Positions 1 through 6,324 of a stretch of DNA of 7,902 nt are shown one piece after another. Source of the DNA: an uncultured bacterium (GTDB taxonomy: Bacteria; Bacillota; Clostridia; Lachnospirales; Lachnospiraceae); NCBI GenBank assembly GCA_905214365.1, contig CAJMMH010000126.1, positions 1 through 7,902 on the forward strand, given 5' to 3'. Numbering within the stretch: the first letter of the stretch is position 1; every line of letters begins with the position of its first letter. The notes under the pieces are model-generated. The model saw nothing but the letters and a program-made list of their open reading frames with translations, did no database searches and was not told the origin of the DNA. A program made the position numbers and the translations under genes.

Positions 1-54
1 GCAGTTATTTGGTTATGAGCAAGTAGCGAAGCGGATTGCGAATATCCACTTGAC
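1..54. repeat. Intergenic repeat copy 1 (truncated by window edge)
   Basis: Bases 1-54 match 2671-2724 with only two differences (46 and 48 against 2716 and 2718). The copy begins at the window edge, so its left part may continue upstream. It contains an inverted repeat, 29-36 against 44-51, with one broken pair caused by the base at 48. It ends 27 bp before the GTG start of the sensor kinase gene. No coding function is evident. Confidence 0.85.
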
Positions 55-81
55 CAGTGCGGAGTTGGAAGGGAGAATATT

Positions 82-2451
82 GTGAAAAAACGAAAATGGT
101 ATTATGGAATGCCGGCAAAAACCGGAATTTTCTTATTGCTGATGATCAGCATTGTGATTCTGGGAGCGAGTGCGGCAGGCTGTATTCTGATGTGGGAACA
201 TAATATTTATACGGCATCGGAAGACGCCATGCTGCAGAATCAGATGTACAACCTGGCGAGCGGCGATGCATGTGAGTATTATTATTCTCATCTCGGCTCG
301 CAGATAGCATCAGGAAGCTTTCTTGCGGAAGGGAATATTTCCTATCTGGTAACGATGACAATGGCGGATAAAGACATTTCATCGTCTGATGTCAGTGGTT
401 CAGGACAAGACAATGGATATTTTTCATCTTATGAAACAGCAGCTCCCGATGAGAAAGAAACTGCAAAGCTGCAGATTTCTCCGGATGAAGAGGAAGTGTA
501 CGCAAAGGAGACCGTGACCGAGCCGCCAGAGAGGGAAACGGAACCGGCAGAGACCGAAACGGCGGTAATCGAATCGGAAACAGTTTATGATGCAGGTTCA
601 GAAAAAATAACGACGGAGGATGATGAACTTTTTGATCTGGCTGGGTTATATAATCTGGTTGATCAGGTTGTGGATGAAGAGGATCGGGCAAGTTGGTATC
701 AGAGAATTTCTGGTATACGTACTCAGGAGGAAGTCCGGGAGCTGTACATGGATCTTGGAGTTGATGTTGAGATGGAATCGGCTTCTGATGGGTTGGAAGA
801 GTCATATTCATTAGAAAGCAGTCTGTTGCTGGCGTCTGATACGAAGGATCCGAGTTCAAGAAACCAGACCTTTATTTTTACGGCACAGTGGTTTGAATTA
901 TTAAGCGGGATAAATCCAGGATATGACCTGACGGTAATAATAGACGGATCCTTTCAATCAGATGATATTTATGCAAAGACATGGGTTGGAATTAAGCTTC
1001 TTTACGCGCTGCGTTACTGGATATATGGCATCATTGCATTGTCACTTCTGGTTGCGATCTGCAGCTTTGTATTTCTGATGTGCAGTGCAGGACATCGCGT
1101 CGGCCAGGATGAAATCGCGGCGGGAACAATGATAAAAATACCGCTTGAAGTATATGGTATGGCAGTGTTGATTCTGCTGTATATTCCAATTGTAATAGCA
1201 GTTAGAAACGGATATTCCTGGATCCTTTGCATGATTTTGATGCTTGGATATGAGATCCCAGGCTGTATTGCGGTCTGCATGAACCTGGCAGTGCGGGTTA
1301 AGATTGGCACATTCTGGAAAAACACATTGTGCGCCCGGCTGCTTCGGCTGGCATGGAAAGTTCTGAAGGGTATCTGGGAGATCTGCAGACAGATTGCGGC
1401 GGCGCTTCCGACAATGGGAAAACTGATCGTATTCTGCGGAATTATATTTGTAGCAGAATTGTTTACATGGGTGATTTATCGTTGGGATCCTTCTGCGTAT
1501 ATGAGCTGGTTTTTTATAGAAAAAATAATAGAAGCTACGATTATCCTGTATGCCGGAATGCAGATAAAGCGTCTGGAAAAAGGCGCGGAAGCACTGGCAA
1601 AGGGAAACCTGGAGTATCAGGCGGACCTGAATGGGATGATGTCGGATTTCAGGAAGCAGGGAGAGTATCTGAACAGCATTGGAGCAGGCATGACAGCTGC
1701 GGTGGAAGAGCGCATGAAGAGTGAACGGATGAAGACCGAGCTGATTACCAATGTTTCCCATGATATTAAGACGCCGCTGACTTCGATCATCAGTTATACG
1801 GATCTGATCATAAAAGAGCATTCGGAAAATCCGAAGGTGGATGAGTATGCGCAGGTATTGATCCGGCAGTCGGTACGATTGAAAAAACTGATTGAGGATC
1901 TGGTAGAAGCATCGAAAGCATCAACCGGAAACCTTGAAGTCGCGTTGGTTCCGATGGATGTCGGCGTGATTCTGATTCAGACAACCGGAGAATATACGGA
2001 ACGGTTGGAAGCGCGGGGGCTGAAACTGGTTGTCCGGCAGCCGGAAGAAAAGCTGATGATTCTGGCAGACGGCAGGCGTCTCTGGCGTGTCATTGAGAAC
2101 TTGATGAACAATGTCTGCAAATATGCGCAGACCGGAACCAGAGTTTACCTTTCACTGGAGCGGAAAGGGGAGCAGGTTGTAATCACGTTGAAAAATACAT
2201 CAAGTTATGAACTGGATATTCCGGCAGAAGAGTTAATGGAGCGGTTTGTCCGGGGAGATAAGGCGCGAAGCACAGAAGGAAATGGACTGGGACTGTCAAT
2301 TGCGCAGAGTCTGACAGAGCTCCAGGGCGGACGGATGGAATTGGCAATTGACGGTGATCTCTTTAAAGCAATTTTGTATTTCCAGCTGGCAAAAGGCATC
2401 CCTGAGGAAGCAGATCCGGAATCAGAATCGGGAGAAAAAACAGAACAATAA
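82..2451 (+). CDS. Membrane sensor histidine kinase, six predicted TM helices
   Basis: Sensor kinase of a two-component system, 789 aa. It should autophosphorylate on His and pass the phosphate to a response regulator, which is not in the window. The GTG start has a GGGAG ribosome binding site 6 bases upstream (71-75). Helix 1 spans about residues 14-36. An extracytoplasmic region of about 270 residues follows, with a Glu/Thr-rich stretch (about 122-182) and no domain I recognise. Five more helices lie near 310-336, 355-374, 378-403, 447-466 and 474-493. A short HAMP-like linker leads to the HisKA motif NVSHDIKTPL with phospho-acceptor H560. The ATPase domain has an N box near N673-N677 and a G2 box GNGLGL (733-738). 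The usual G1 motif DxGxG is replaced by KNTS near 704-707. A terminator follows, so it is probably transcribed apart from the pilus genes. Its control of them is inference from adjacency. Confidence 0.93.
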   Translation: MKKRKWYYGMPAKTGIFLLLMISIVILGASAAGCILMWEHNIYTASEDAMLQNQMYNLASGDACEYYYSHLGSQIASGSFLAEGNISYLVTMTMADKDISSSDVSGSGQDNGYFSSYETAAPDEKETAKLQISPDEEEVYAKETVTEPPERETEPAETETAVIESETVYDAGSEKITTEDDELFDLAGLYNLVDQVVDEEDRASWYQRISGIRTQEEVRELYMDLGVDVEMESASDGLEESYSLESSLLLASDTKDPSSRNQTFIFTAQWFELLSGINPGYDLTVIIDGSFQSDDIYAKTWVGIKLLYALRYWIYGIIALSLLVAICSFVFLMCSAGHRVGQDEIAAGTMIKIPLEVYGMAVLILLYIPIVIAVRNGYSWILCMILMLGYEIPGCIAVCMNLAVRVKIGTFWKNTLCARLLRLAWKVLKGIWEICRQIAAALPTMGKLIVFCGIIFVAELFTWVIYRWDPSAYMSWFFIEKIIEATIILYAGMQIKRLEKGAEALAKGNLEYQADLNGMMSDFRKQGEYLNSIGAGMTAAVEERMKSERMKTELITNVSHDIKTPLTSIISYTDLIIKEHSENPKVDEYAQVLIRQSVRLKKLIEDLVEASKASTGNLEVALVPMDVGVILIQTTGEYTERLEARGLKLVVRQPEEKLMILADGRRLWRVIENLMNNVCKYAQTGTRVYLSLERKGEQVVITLKNTSSYELDIPAEELMERFVRGDKARSTEGNGLGLSIAQSLTELQGGRMELAIDGDLFKAILYFQLAKGIPEEADPESESGEKTEQ

Positions 2452-2476
2452 ATCTCGCAAGAGAAAAGCAAGGCAG

Positions 2477-2510
2477 AGACTGCGGCGGATATTTTCGCCG
2501 CGGTCTTTTT
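2477..2510 (+). terminator. Rho-independent terminator after the sensor kinase
   Basis: An 11-bp stem (2477-2487 with 2496-2506, one G-U pair) encloses an 8-base loop and runs directly into a T tract at 2506-2510. It lies 25 bp after the kinase stop codon. A second small inverted repeat, TTTTGC/GCAAAA (2507-2512 with 2519-2524), overlaps the tract and may add strength or act on the other strand. Confidence 0.88.
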
Positions 2511-2580
2511 GCGCTGCGGCAAAATCTCCCACAAATTGTGACGCACATCTTGCAGAAAACTTTTTTAACAAATCAAGGAA

Positions 2581-2721
2581 GTCCCCTGCTTCAATTGCGA
2601 AGAGCAATAAGCAGTGGGTGGGACTTGCTTGTATCAGGAGGGGTACAAGCCCCTCCTGATAAACTGCGAAGCAGTTATTTGGTTATGAGCAAGTAGCGAA
2701 GCGGATTGCGAATATTCGCTT
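2581..2721 (+). promoter_or_regulatory. Multi-stem structured element (candidate cis-RNA)
   Basis: Several inverted repeats nest here. ATTGC/GCAAT (2594-2598 with 2604-2608) sits inside CTGCTT/AAGCAG (2586-2591 with 2609-2614) and GTCCC/GGGAC. ACTTGCT (2623-2629) is complementary to AGCAAGT (2688-2694). That pair encloses a perfect 12-bp hairpin (2632-2643 with 2650-2661) and a 6-bp hairpin with a GAA loop (2662-2667 with 2671-2676). A final 8-bp stem pairs 2699-2706 with 2714-2721. Drawn as RNA this gives a branched, junction-like fold. The right part is repeated before the sensor kinase. It could be a transposable intergenic repeat or a regulatory leader; no known riboswitch family was recognised. 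Confidence 0.5.
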
Positions 2722-2724
2722 GAC
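2671..2724. repeat. Intergenic repeat copy 2
   Basis: This copy differs from bases 1-54 at only two positions, 2716 and 2718. Both changes fall in the right arm of the inner inverted repeat (2699-2706 with 2714-2721), where this copy keeps full pairing through one G-U. It ends 112 bp upstream of the adhesin start codon. Both copies have the same orientation relative to the gene that follows. Confidence 0.88.
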
Positions 2725-2836
2725 ACACGCTCTGGCGCGAAAAGCATGAGGAAAATGAGAAGAAAATTTATGAGTAACTGTGCATAACCGAAAAACGTCT
2801 GTCATAAGCATACTATAATAGCGGGAGGTAAAAAGA

Positions 2837-5428
2837 ATGACAGATCATGGTATGCATGGAAAGCACAGATACTTGAGGCAAATTTCCGGAATCCTGATTG
2901 TGTTGATTCTGACGGGCAGTTTTGTATTTGCAGCATTTGCGTCAGCAATGCCGGAAGAAGCACCGGGGAAATCAGAATCACTGGAAGAATCAGAAGCTGA
3001 AGTTCAGGAAGAATCAAAGGAATCAGAGCTTTCGGAAGAGTCGGAATCTTCAGCAGAATGGAAACGGAAAGAAGAATCAGAACCGTGTATGGAAACGAAT
3101 CTGCAGGAAGAACCGGAATCACAGCCGGAAACGAAAACGCAGGAAGAATCAGAATCGCAGACGGAAGTTGAGATTCCGGAGGAATCGTCCTCACAGGAGG
3201 AAGCGGAAGCGTCGGAAGAGTCATCCTCACAGGAGGAAGCAGAAGGGCCGGAAGAGTCATCCTCACAGGAGGAAGCAAAAGGGTCGGAAGAGTCATCCTC
3301 ACAGGAGGAAGCAAAAGGGTCGGAAGAGCCATCCTCACAGGAGGAAGCAGAAGCGTCGGAAGAGCCATCCTCACAGGAAGAAACGGAGGTTCCGGAGGAA
3401 TTGTCCTCATCCGGAGAATTTGATGTCATGGAAGTATCTGCAGAGAACATGGAATCTACGGAAGAAATAGACGATGAAATATCTGAAACGGAAGAATCGT
3501 TCAAAAAAGCAAATGTACAGGCGTTGGCGCTGCCGCGGGATGGTACGGTTTCCGTTGCGGATGTTGTAATTCAGGATACCGTGAATAACGGCAGCAATGG
3601 AGAAAAACCGGCAGTAAGGGACGGACGTCTGACTCTGAAGATTCTGGATCCGGATGGGTATGAGATTTCCGCAGAGGATCTTGTAAATGCCGGATACCGG
3701 ATTGTCTGGACAAGACAGCAGGAGGGAACCGGCAGTACAGAAACGGTGACCCGAAAAAAGATCACACAGGACAGCTGCAACATGGACGAATACGGCGCAT
3801 GGGTGAACGCAGCGCTGGATAAGGGGGCACGCTGTACATATACAGTTGCAATAATGGATCCGGAAGGTGAGAAAGCCGGGTCAGCGTCCGCAGCAGTTCA
3901 GTGGTACGATTCGCTTCAGAATGGGAGCTTTGAAATGCCGGCATGCGCAGATGGAAGTAGTTTCCAACCGTTTGTCGGCAATGCGACACAGGGAATTGTC
4001 TGGAAAACAACAGCTTCAGACGGCGAGATTGAAATTGTCAGCGCGTCAGCGGTTAAGCATGATTCCAATGGAAGAATAAATCAGTATATGTCAGATTTGT
4101 GGCATGGAATCAGCAGCGCAGCCGACGGAGAACAGTATGCAGAATTAAACGCGAATGTACAGAGTTCTCTGTATCAGGATGTGATGACTATTCCGGGATC
4201 AAAGATGTACTGGCAGGTAGCACATGCGGCAAGACTGCGGAATGGAGGAAACCGTTTTTCCGGAACCGATGAAATGTATGTCGTTGTCATGAATGCGGAT
4301 CAGGCATCGGAACTGGCAAAGGATCAGAAAAAGCTGGTGGATATAGCGAAAAAGCTGGCTCAGAAGGATGTGGCTGTTATGGCACGGTATCCGGGAGCGT
4401 CCAGTACGCTGTGTATGAGTAATTCTTCCAGCTGGAAATATAACAGCGGAACATATACAGTTCCGTCCGGCCAGTATGTGACCCGGTATTTTTTTGTGGC
4501 AGCCTCCAGCGCGGCAAATAATACCGGATATGTTGCGGGGGAAAACGCCAATCCGATTCCGAGCGGAAAGGCAGCGTACAATTCGATGGGAAACCATATT
4601 GATAAGGTCTGGTTCAGCACAGAGGTGCCGCCGCCATCGCCTGGAAGCGGAACGCTTATTATTACGAAAAAAATCTACGGACTGGATCTGGAAACGATCC
4701 GGGCCAATCTGTCAGGAAAACCGTTTATAGAAACTGATAAAAATAGAACAATCAGCTTCCGGGCAGAAGACTGGACGGAAGGACTGGATGAAAACGGAAA
4801 TTCCTGTATAACGGCATCGGCAGTGATCGAAGGAATTACTATACCAGCCGGCGGCTCAGCCAGCTGGCAGATTCAGGAAAATCAGTCAGAGGCACAAGTG
4901 CCGATGCATCAGCTGACATGTGAAAATCCGGATCAGACAGTCACAGTGACAGACAGAAAAACCAGCCAGGCAGTCATTGTCAACCGGTATCAGCGGAACA
5001 TGGTCAATGTGACAGTCAGAAAAAGAGTGGAAGGAGAGCTTGGAGACCGAAAAAAGGCGTTTTCCTTCCAGTGCACCTGGACCGGAGAAGATGGAACAGC
5101 GCAGAAAAAGGAATTTTCATTAAAGCATGAAGAAAGCATTACCTTTACTGTGCCGGAAGGGACAGCGCTGGCGCTGCGGGAATTGAATGCGGATGGATAT
5201 TGGATTGACGCAGCGTGCAGTATTGGAAATGCGCCGGAGATTAATGAAAATATAATACGGTTTGCCGGTGAAGCAGAGCAGATTCTGACGGTAACCAATA
5301 TCAGAAACTGGATTCCGGATACCGGAGTTGCGCTCGATTCATTGCCATATCTTCTGATTCTTCTGGTGGCGGCAATTGGAACTGTGGCATTGATGATTCT
5401 GCGGCACAAAGATAAAGAGAATGAATAG
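2837..5428 (+). CDS. LPXTG-type pilus ancillary/tip adhesin
   Basis: Large surface protein, 863 aa, the likely ancillary (tip) subunit of the pilus. ATG follows GGGAGG (2823-2828) with an 8-base spacer. A long signal peptide ends near residue 37 (FASA). Residues 38-225 form an acidic Ser/Glu stalk with six 12-residue repeats (114-185). Residues about 230-357 form a beta-rich domain I cannot name. Residues about 358-597 resemble the galactose-binding-like heads of Firmicutes adhesins (NGSFE at 362-366, WKTT at 389-392, YAELNA at 434-439, LYQDV at 445-449). Two Ig-like domains near 604-718 and 722-823 each carry a possible isopeptide triad: K611/E681/N716 and K729/E782/N821. The C-terminus has sorting signal IPDTG (826-830), a hydrophobic helix and a charged tail. 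No Cys-Gln thioester domain like that of Cpa was seen. It is first in the operon. Ligand binding is inferred, not shown. Confidence 0.88.
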   Translation: MTDHGMHGKHRYLRQISGILIVLILTGSFVFAAFASAMPEEAPGKSESLEESEAEVQEESKESELSEESESSAEWKRKEESEPCMETNLQEEPESQPETKTQEESESQTEVEIPEESSSQEEAEASEESSSQEEAEGPEESSSQEEAKGSEESSSQEEAKGSEEPSSQEEAEASEEPSSQEETEVPEELSSSGEFDVMEVSAENMESTEEIDDEISETEESFKKANVQALALPRDGTVSVADVVIQDTVNNGSNGEKPAVRDGRLTLKILDPDGYEISAEDLVNAGYRIVWTRQQEGTGSTETVTRKKITQDSCNMDEYGAWVNAALDKGARCTYTVAIMDPEGEKAGSASAAVQWYDSLQNGSFEMPACADGSSFQPFVGNATQGIVWKTTASDGEIEIVSASAVKHDSNGRINQYMSDLWHGISSAADGEQYAELNANVQSSLYQDVMTIPGSKMYWQVAHAARLRNGGNRFSGTDEMYVVVMNADQASELAKDQKKLVDIAKKLAQKDVAVMARYPGASSTLCMSNSSSWKYNSGTYTVPSGQYVTRYFFVAASSAANNTGYVAGENANPIPSGKAAYNSMGNHIDKVWFSTEVPPPSPGSGTLIITKKIYGLDLETIRANLSGKPFIETDKNRTISFRAEDWTEGLDENGNSCITASAVIEGITIPAGGSASWQIQENQSEAQVPMHQLTCENPDQTVTVTDRKTSQAVIVNRYQRNMVNVTVRKRVEGELGDRKKAFSFQCTWTGEDGTAQKKEFSLKHEESITFTVPEGTALALRELNADGYWIDAACSIGNAPEINENIIRFAGEAEQILTVTNIRNWIPDTGVALDSLPYLLILLVAAIGTVALMILRHKDKENE
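3176..3391 (+). repeat. 36-bp tandem repeat in the adhesin stalk (six units)
   Basis: Six in-frame 36-bp units start at 3176, 3212, 3248, 3284, 3320 and 3356, with a degenerate seventh to about 3413. Each encodes 12 residues of the form [S/P]EE[S/P]SSQEE followed by three variable residues. Middle units are nearly identical at the DNA level, which suggests recent expansion. Each unit carries TCCTC and, in most units, GAGGA four bases later, a small inverted repeat. Copy-number change would alter stalk length without breaking the frame. Confidence 0.9.
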
Positions 5429-5475
5429 AATGTACTCCCGTAAGCTCAGGTATAATGAGACTGCGAGAGTACATT
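5429..5475 (+). promoter_or_regulatory. Intercistronic stem-loop between adhesin and SipA-like gene
   Basis: A perfect 9-bp inverted repeat (AATGTACTC at 5429-5437, GAGTACATT at 5467-5475) begins on the base after the adhesin stop codon. Inside it lies a smaller CTCA/TGAG stem (5445-5448 with 5456-5459). There is no T tract, so this is not an ordinary terminator. It may be an mRNA processing or stability element. It covers an alternative upstream ATG at 5455, which argues against that start for the next gene. Confidence 0.55.
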
Positions 5476-5496
5476 AGAAGAGGGAAAAATAAAACG

Positions 5497-6150
5497 ATGA
5501 AAATAGAAAAACAAATCAATCCAGAGGAATGGTATGACAGAGACAGAATGGAGGATTTCCGAGAGCAGGAAGAGCGGATCGAGGAGTCCGCCCAATGGGA
5601 GCTGAAAACGGGGTGGGAACAGATGGAGCAAAAAAACAATCCGGAAAGCAGGAGCCGCAAAAATCGCAGCTGGAAGCGGGAGGTCATTGGTTTACTCGTG
5701 CGGGCCGCATTCGTGACTCTGATTGGCTGGCTGCTTCTGACGCAGGTATTTTTGCTGACACAGGCAGGTGGAAATGAAATGTATCCGGCTGTCAAAGCGG
5801 GAGATCTGTTGTTCGGGTACCGCCTGCAGCAGGAGTATGCGAAGAATGATATTGTCGCTTACCGGGAAAACGGAGTGATGCAGATCGGTCGCATCATCGG
5901 AAAGGAAAACGATGTAGTTGACCAAAATGAAGCCGGGTATCTGGTGGTCAACGGAACCGTACAGAATCGGAAGCTTTTGGAAAGCGAAGCGGATAATCAG
6001 GCGGTTTTGTATCCGTATACCGTTCCGCAGGGATGCGTATACATCCTGCCGGACAGCAATTCAAGCGGAGACAGCATGAAAAGCGGAGAAATTCCGGAAA
6101 TGGATATCATAGCCAAAATCATTACGCTGCTTCGCCGGAGAAGTCTGTAG
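5497..6150 (+). CDS. sipA: SipA-like non-catalytic signal peptidase homolog, pilus assembly factor
   Basis: S26-family type I signal peptidase fold, 217 aa from the ATG at 5497. An in-frame ATG at 5455 would add 14 residues but lies in a hairpin loop with a poor ribosome binding site; the chosen start has GAGGG at 5480-5484, though with a long 12-base spacer. Residues 1-60 are a charged cytoplasmic extension and about 64-90 a single membrane helix. The box normally reading GxSMxP is GNEMYP (92-97), so the catalytic Ser is E94. The box normally reading KRxIG is GRIIG (131-135), so the catalytic Lys is G131. The late motif LPDSNSSGDS (184-193) is kept. S. pyogenes SipA in FCT pilus loci has Asp and Gly at these two positions and is required for pilus assembly without peptidase activity. 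The position between adhesin and pilin matches that locus. A true peptidase of unusual mechanism is much less likely. Confidence 0.87.
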   Translation: MKIEKQINPEEWYDRDRMEDFREQEERIEESAQWELKTGWEQMEQKNNPESRSRKNRSWKREVIGLLVRAAFVTLIGWLLLTQVFLLTQAGGNEMYPAVKAGDLLFGYRLQQEYAKNDIVAYRENGVMQIGRIIGKENDVVDQNEAGYLVVNGTVQNRKLLESEADNQAVLYPYTVPQGCVYILPDSNSSGDSMKSGEIPEMDIIAKIITLLRRRSL

Positions 6151-6156
6151 ATAACC

Positions 6157-6204
6157 GGTGAAAAAATGCGGAGACGAAAGGATTGGATTCGTGGATTATT
6201 CACC
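6157..6204 (+). promoter_or_regulatory. Nested inverted repeats between SipA-like gene and pilin gene
   Basis: GGTGAA (6157-6162) can pair with TTCACC (6199-6204), and within it ACGAA (6174-6178) with TTCGT (6188-6192). The stems are separated by an internal loop and no T tract follows. The 174-bp gap (6151-6324) otherwise shows only the pilin ribosome binding site AGGTGG (6312-6317) and an A/T-rich patch before it. A role in processing, or in letting the pilin be made in excess, is inference. Confidence 0.35.
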
Positions 6205-6324
6205 AGTCACTGTGATTGATTTCATCTGCGCATGCATGATTCAGAAATCTGATCGAAGCCAGTAAAGTGATCCTGCAAAATCAGAAACGGAAAGAGTTGT
6301 ATATTATAGAAAGGTGGAAAAGGA

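Larger units (their letters stand above)
2452..2836. other. Structured intergenic region between kinase and pilus operon
   Basis: This 385-bp stretch has no convincing gene; the short reading frames through it lack ribosome binding sites and family features. From left to right it holds the kinase terminator, an 11-bp palindrome CACAAATTGTG (2530-2540), a cluster of hairpins (2581-2676), repeat copy 2 (2671-2724) and an A-rich stretch leading to the adhesin ribosome binding site GGGAGG (2823-2828). The pilus operon promoter must lie here or further upstream, but I could not find a well-spaced -35/-10 pair. Confidence 0.7.

Noticed and set aside
50..78. Promoter TTGACC with GAGAAT, 17-bp spacing, at the end of repeat copy 1
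   Set aside because: Spacing is good, but the transcript would start near base 85, past the GTG start at 82, so it could not express the kinase from that start. In copy 2, TTGACA (2720-2725) has no acceptable -10.
1042..1821. 259-codon minus-strand open frame inside the sensor kinase
   Set aside because: It lies wholly within a kinase gene whose helices and HisKA motif are clear. The minus-strand product shows no domain and its composition looks like antisense.
2530..2540. Palindrome CACAAATTGTG as a transcription factor operator
   Set aside because: The symmetry is perfect, but it is short, present once, and about 300 bp from the next start codon. There is not enough to assign a regulator.
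2814..2819. TATAAT as the -10 box of the pilus operon
   Set aside because: Transcription would begin near 2826, inside the ribosome binding site GGGAGG (2823-2828), and no -35 box is found at 16-18 bp. A similar A/T patch before the pilin ribosome binding site has the same problem.
3176..3391. 36-bp regular repeats as a CRISPR array
   Set aside because: The units are directly adjacent with no unique spacers and are translated in frame within the adhesin.
2802..3410. Minus-strand open frame with Pro/Leu-rich repeats
   Set aside because: Same cause as above: a shadow of the tandem repeat, with composition fixed by the plus-strand gene.
3004..3504. Minus-strand open frame encoding a Ser/Asp/Cys-rich repeat protein
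   Set aside because: It is the reverse complement of the adhesin's 36-bp repeats and acidic stalk. Repeated Glu/Ser codons keep several frames open. It has no ribosome binding site or family features.
5455..5457. Upstream ATG as the start of the SipA-like gene
   Set aside because: It lies inside the intercistronic stem-loop with a weak ribosome binding site. The ATG at 5497 lies beyond the hairpin with an upstream GAGGG.
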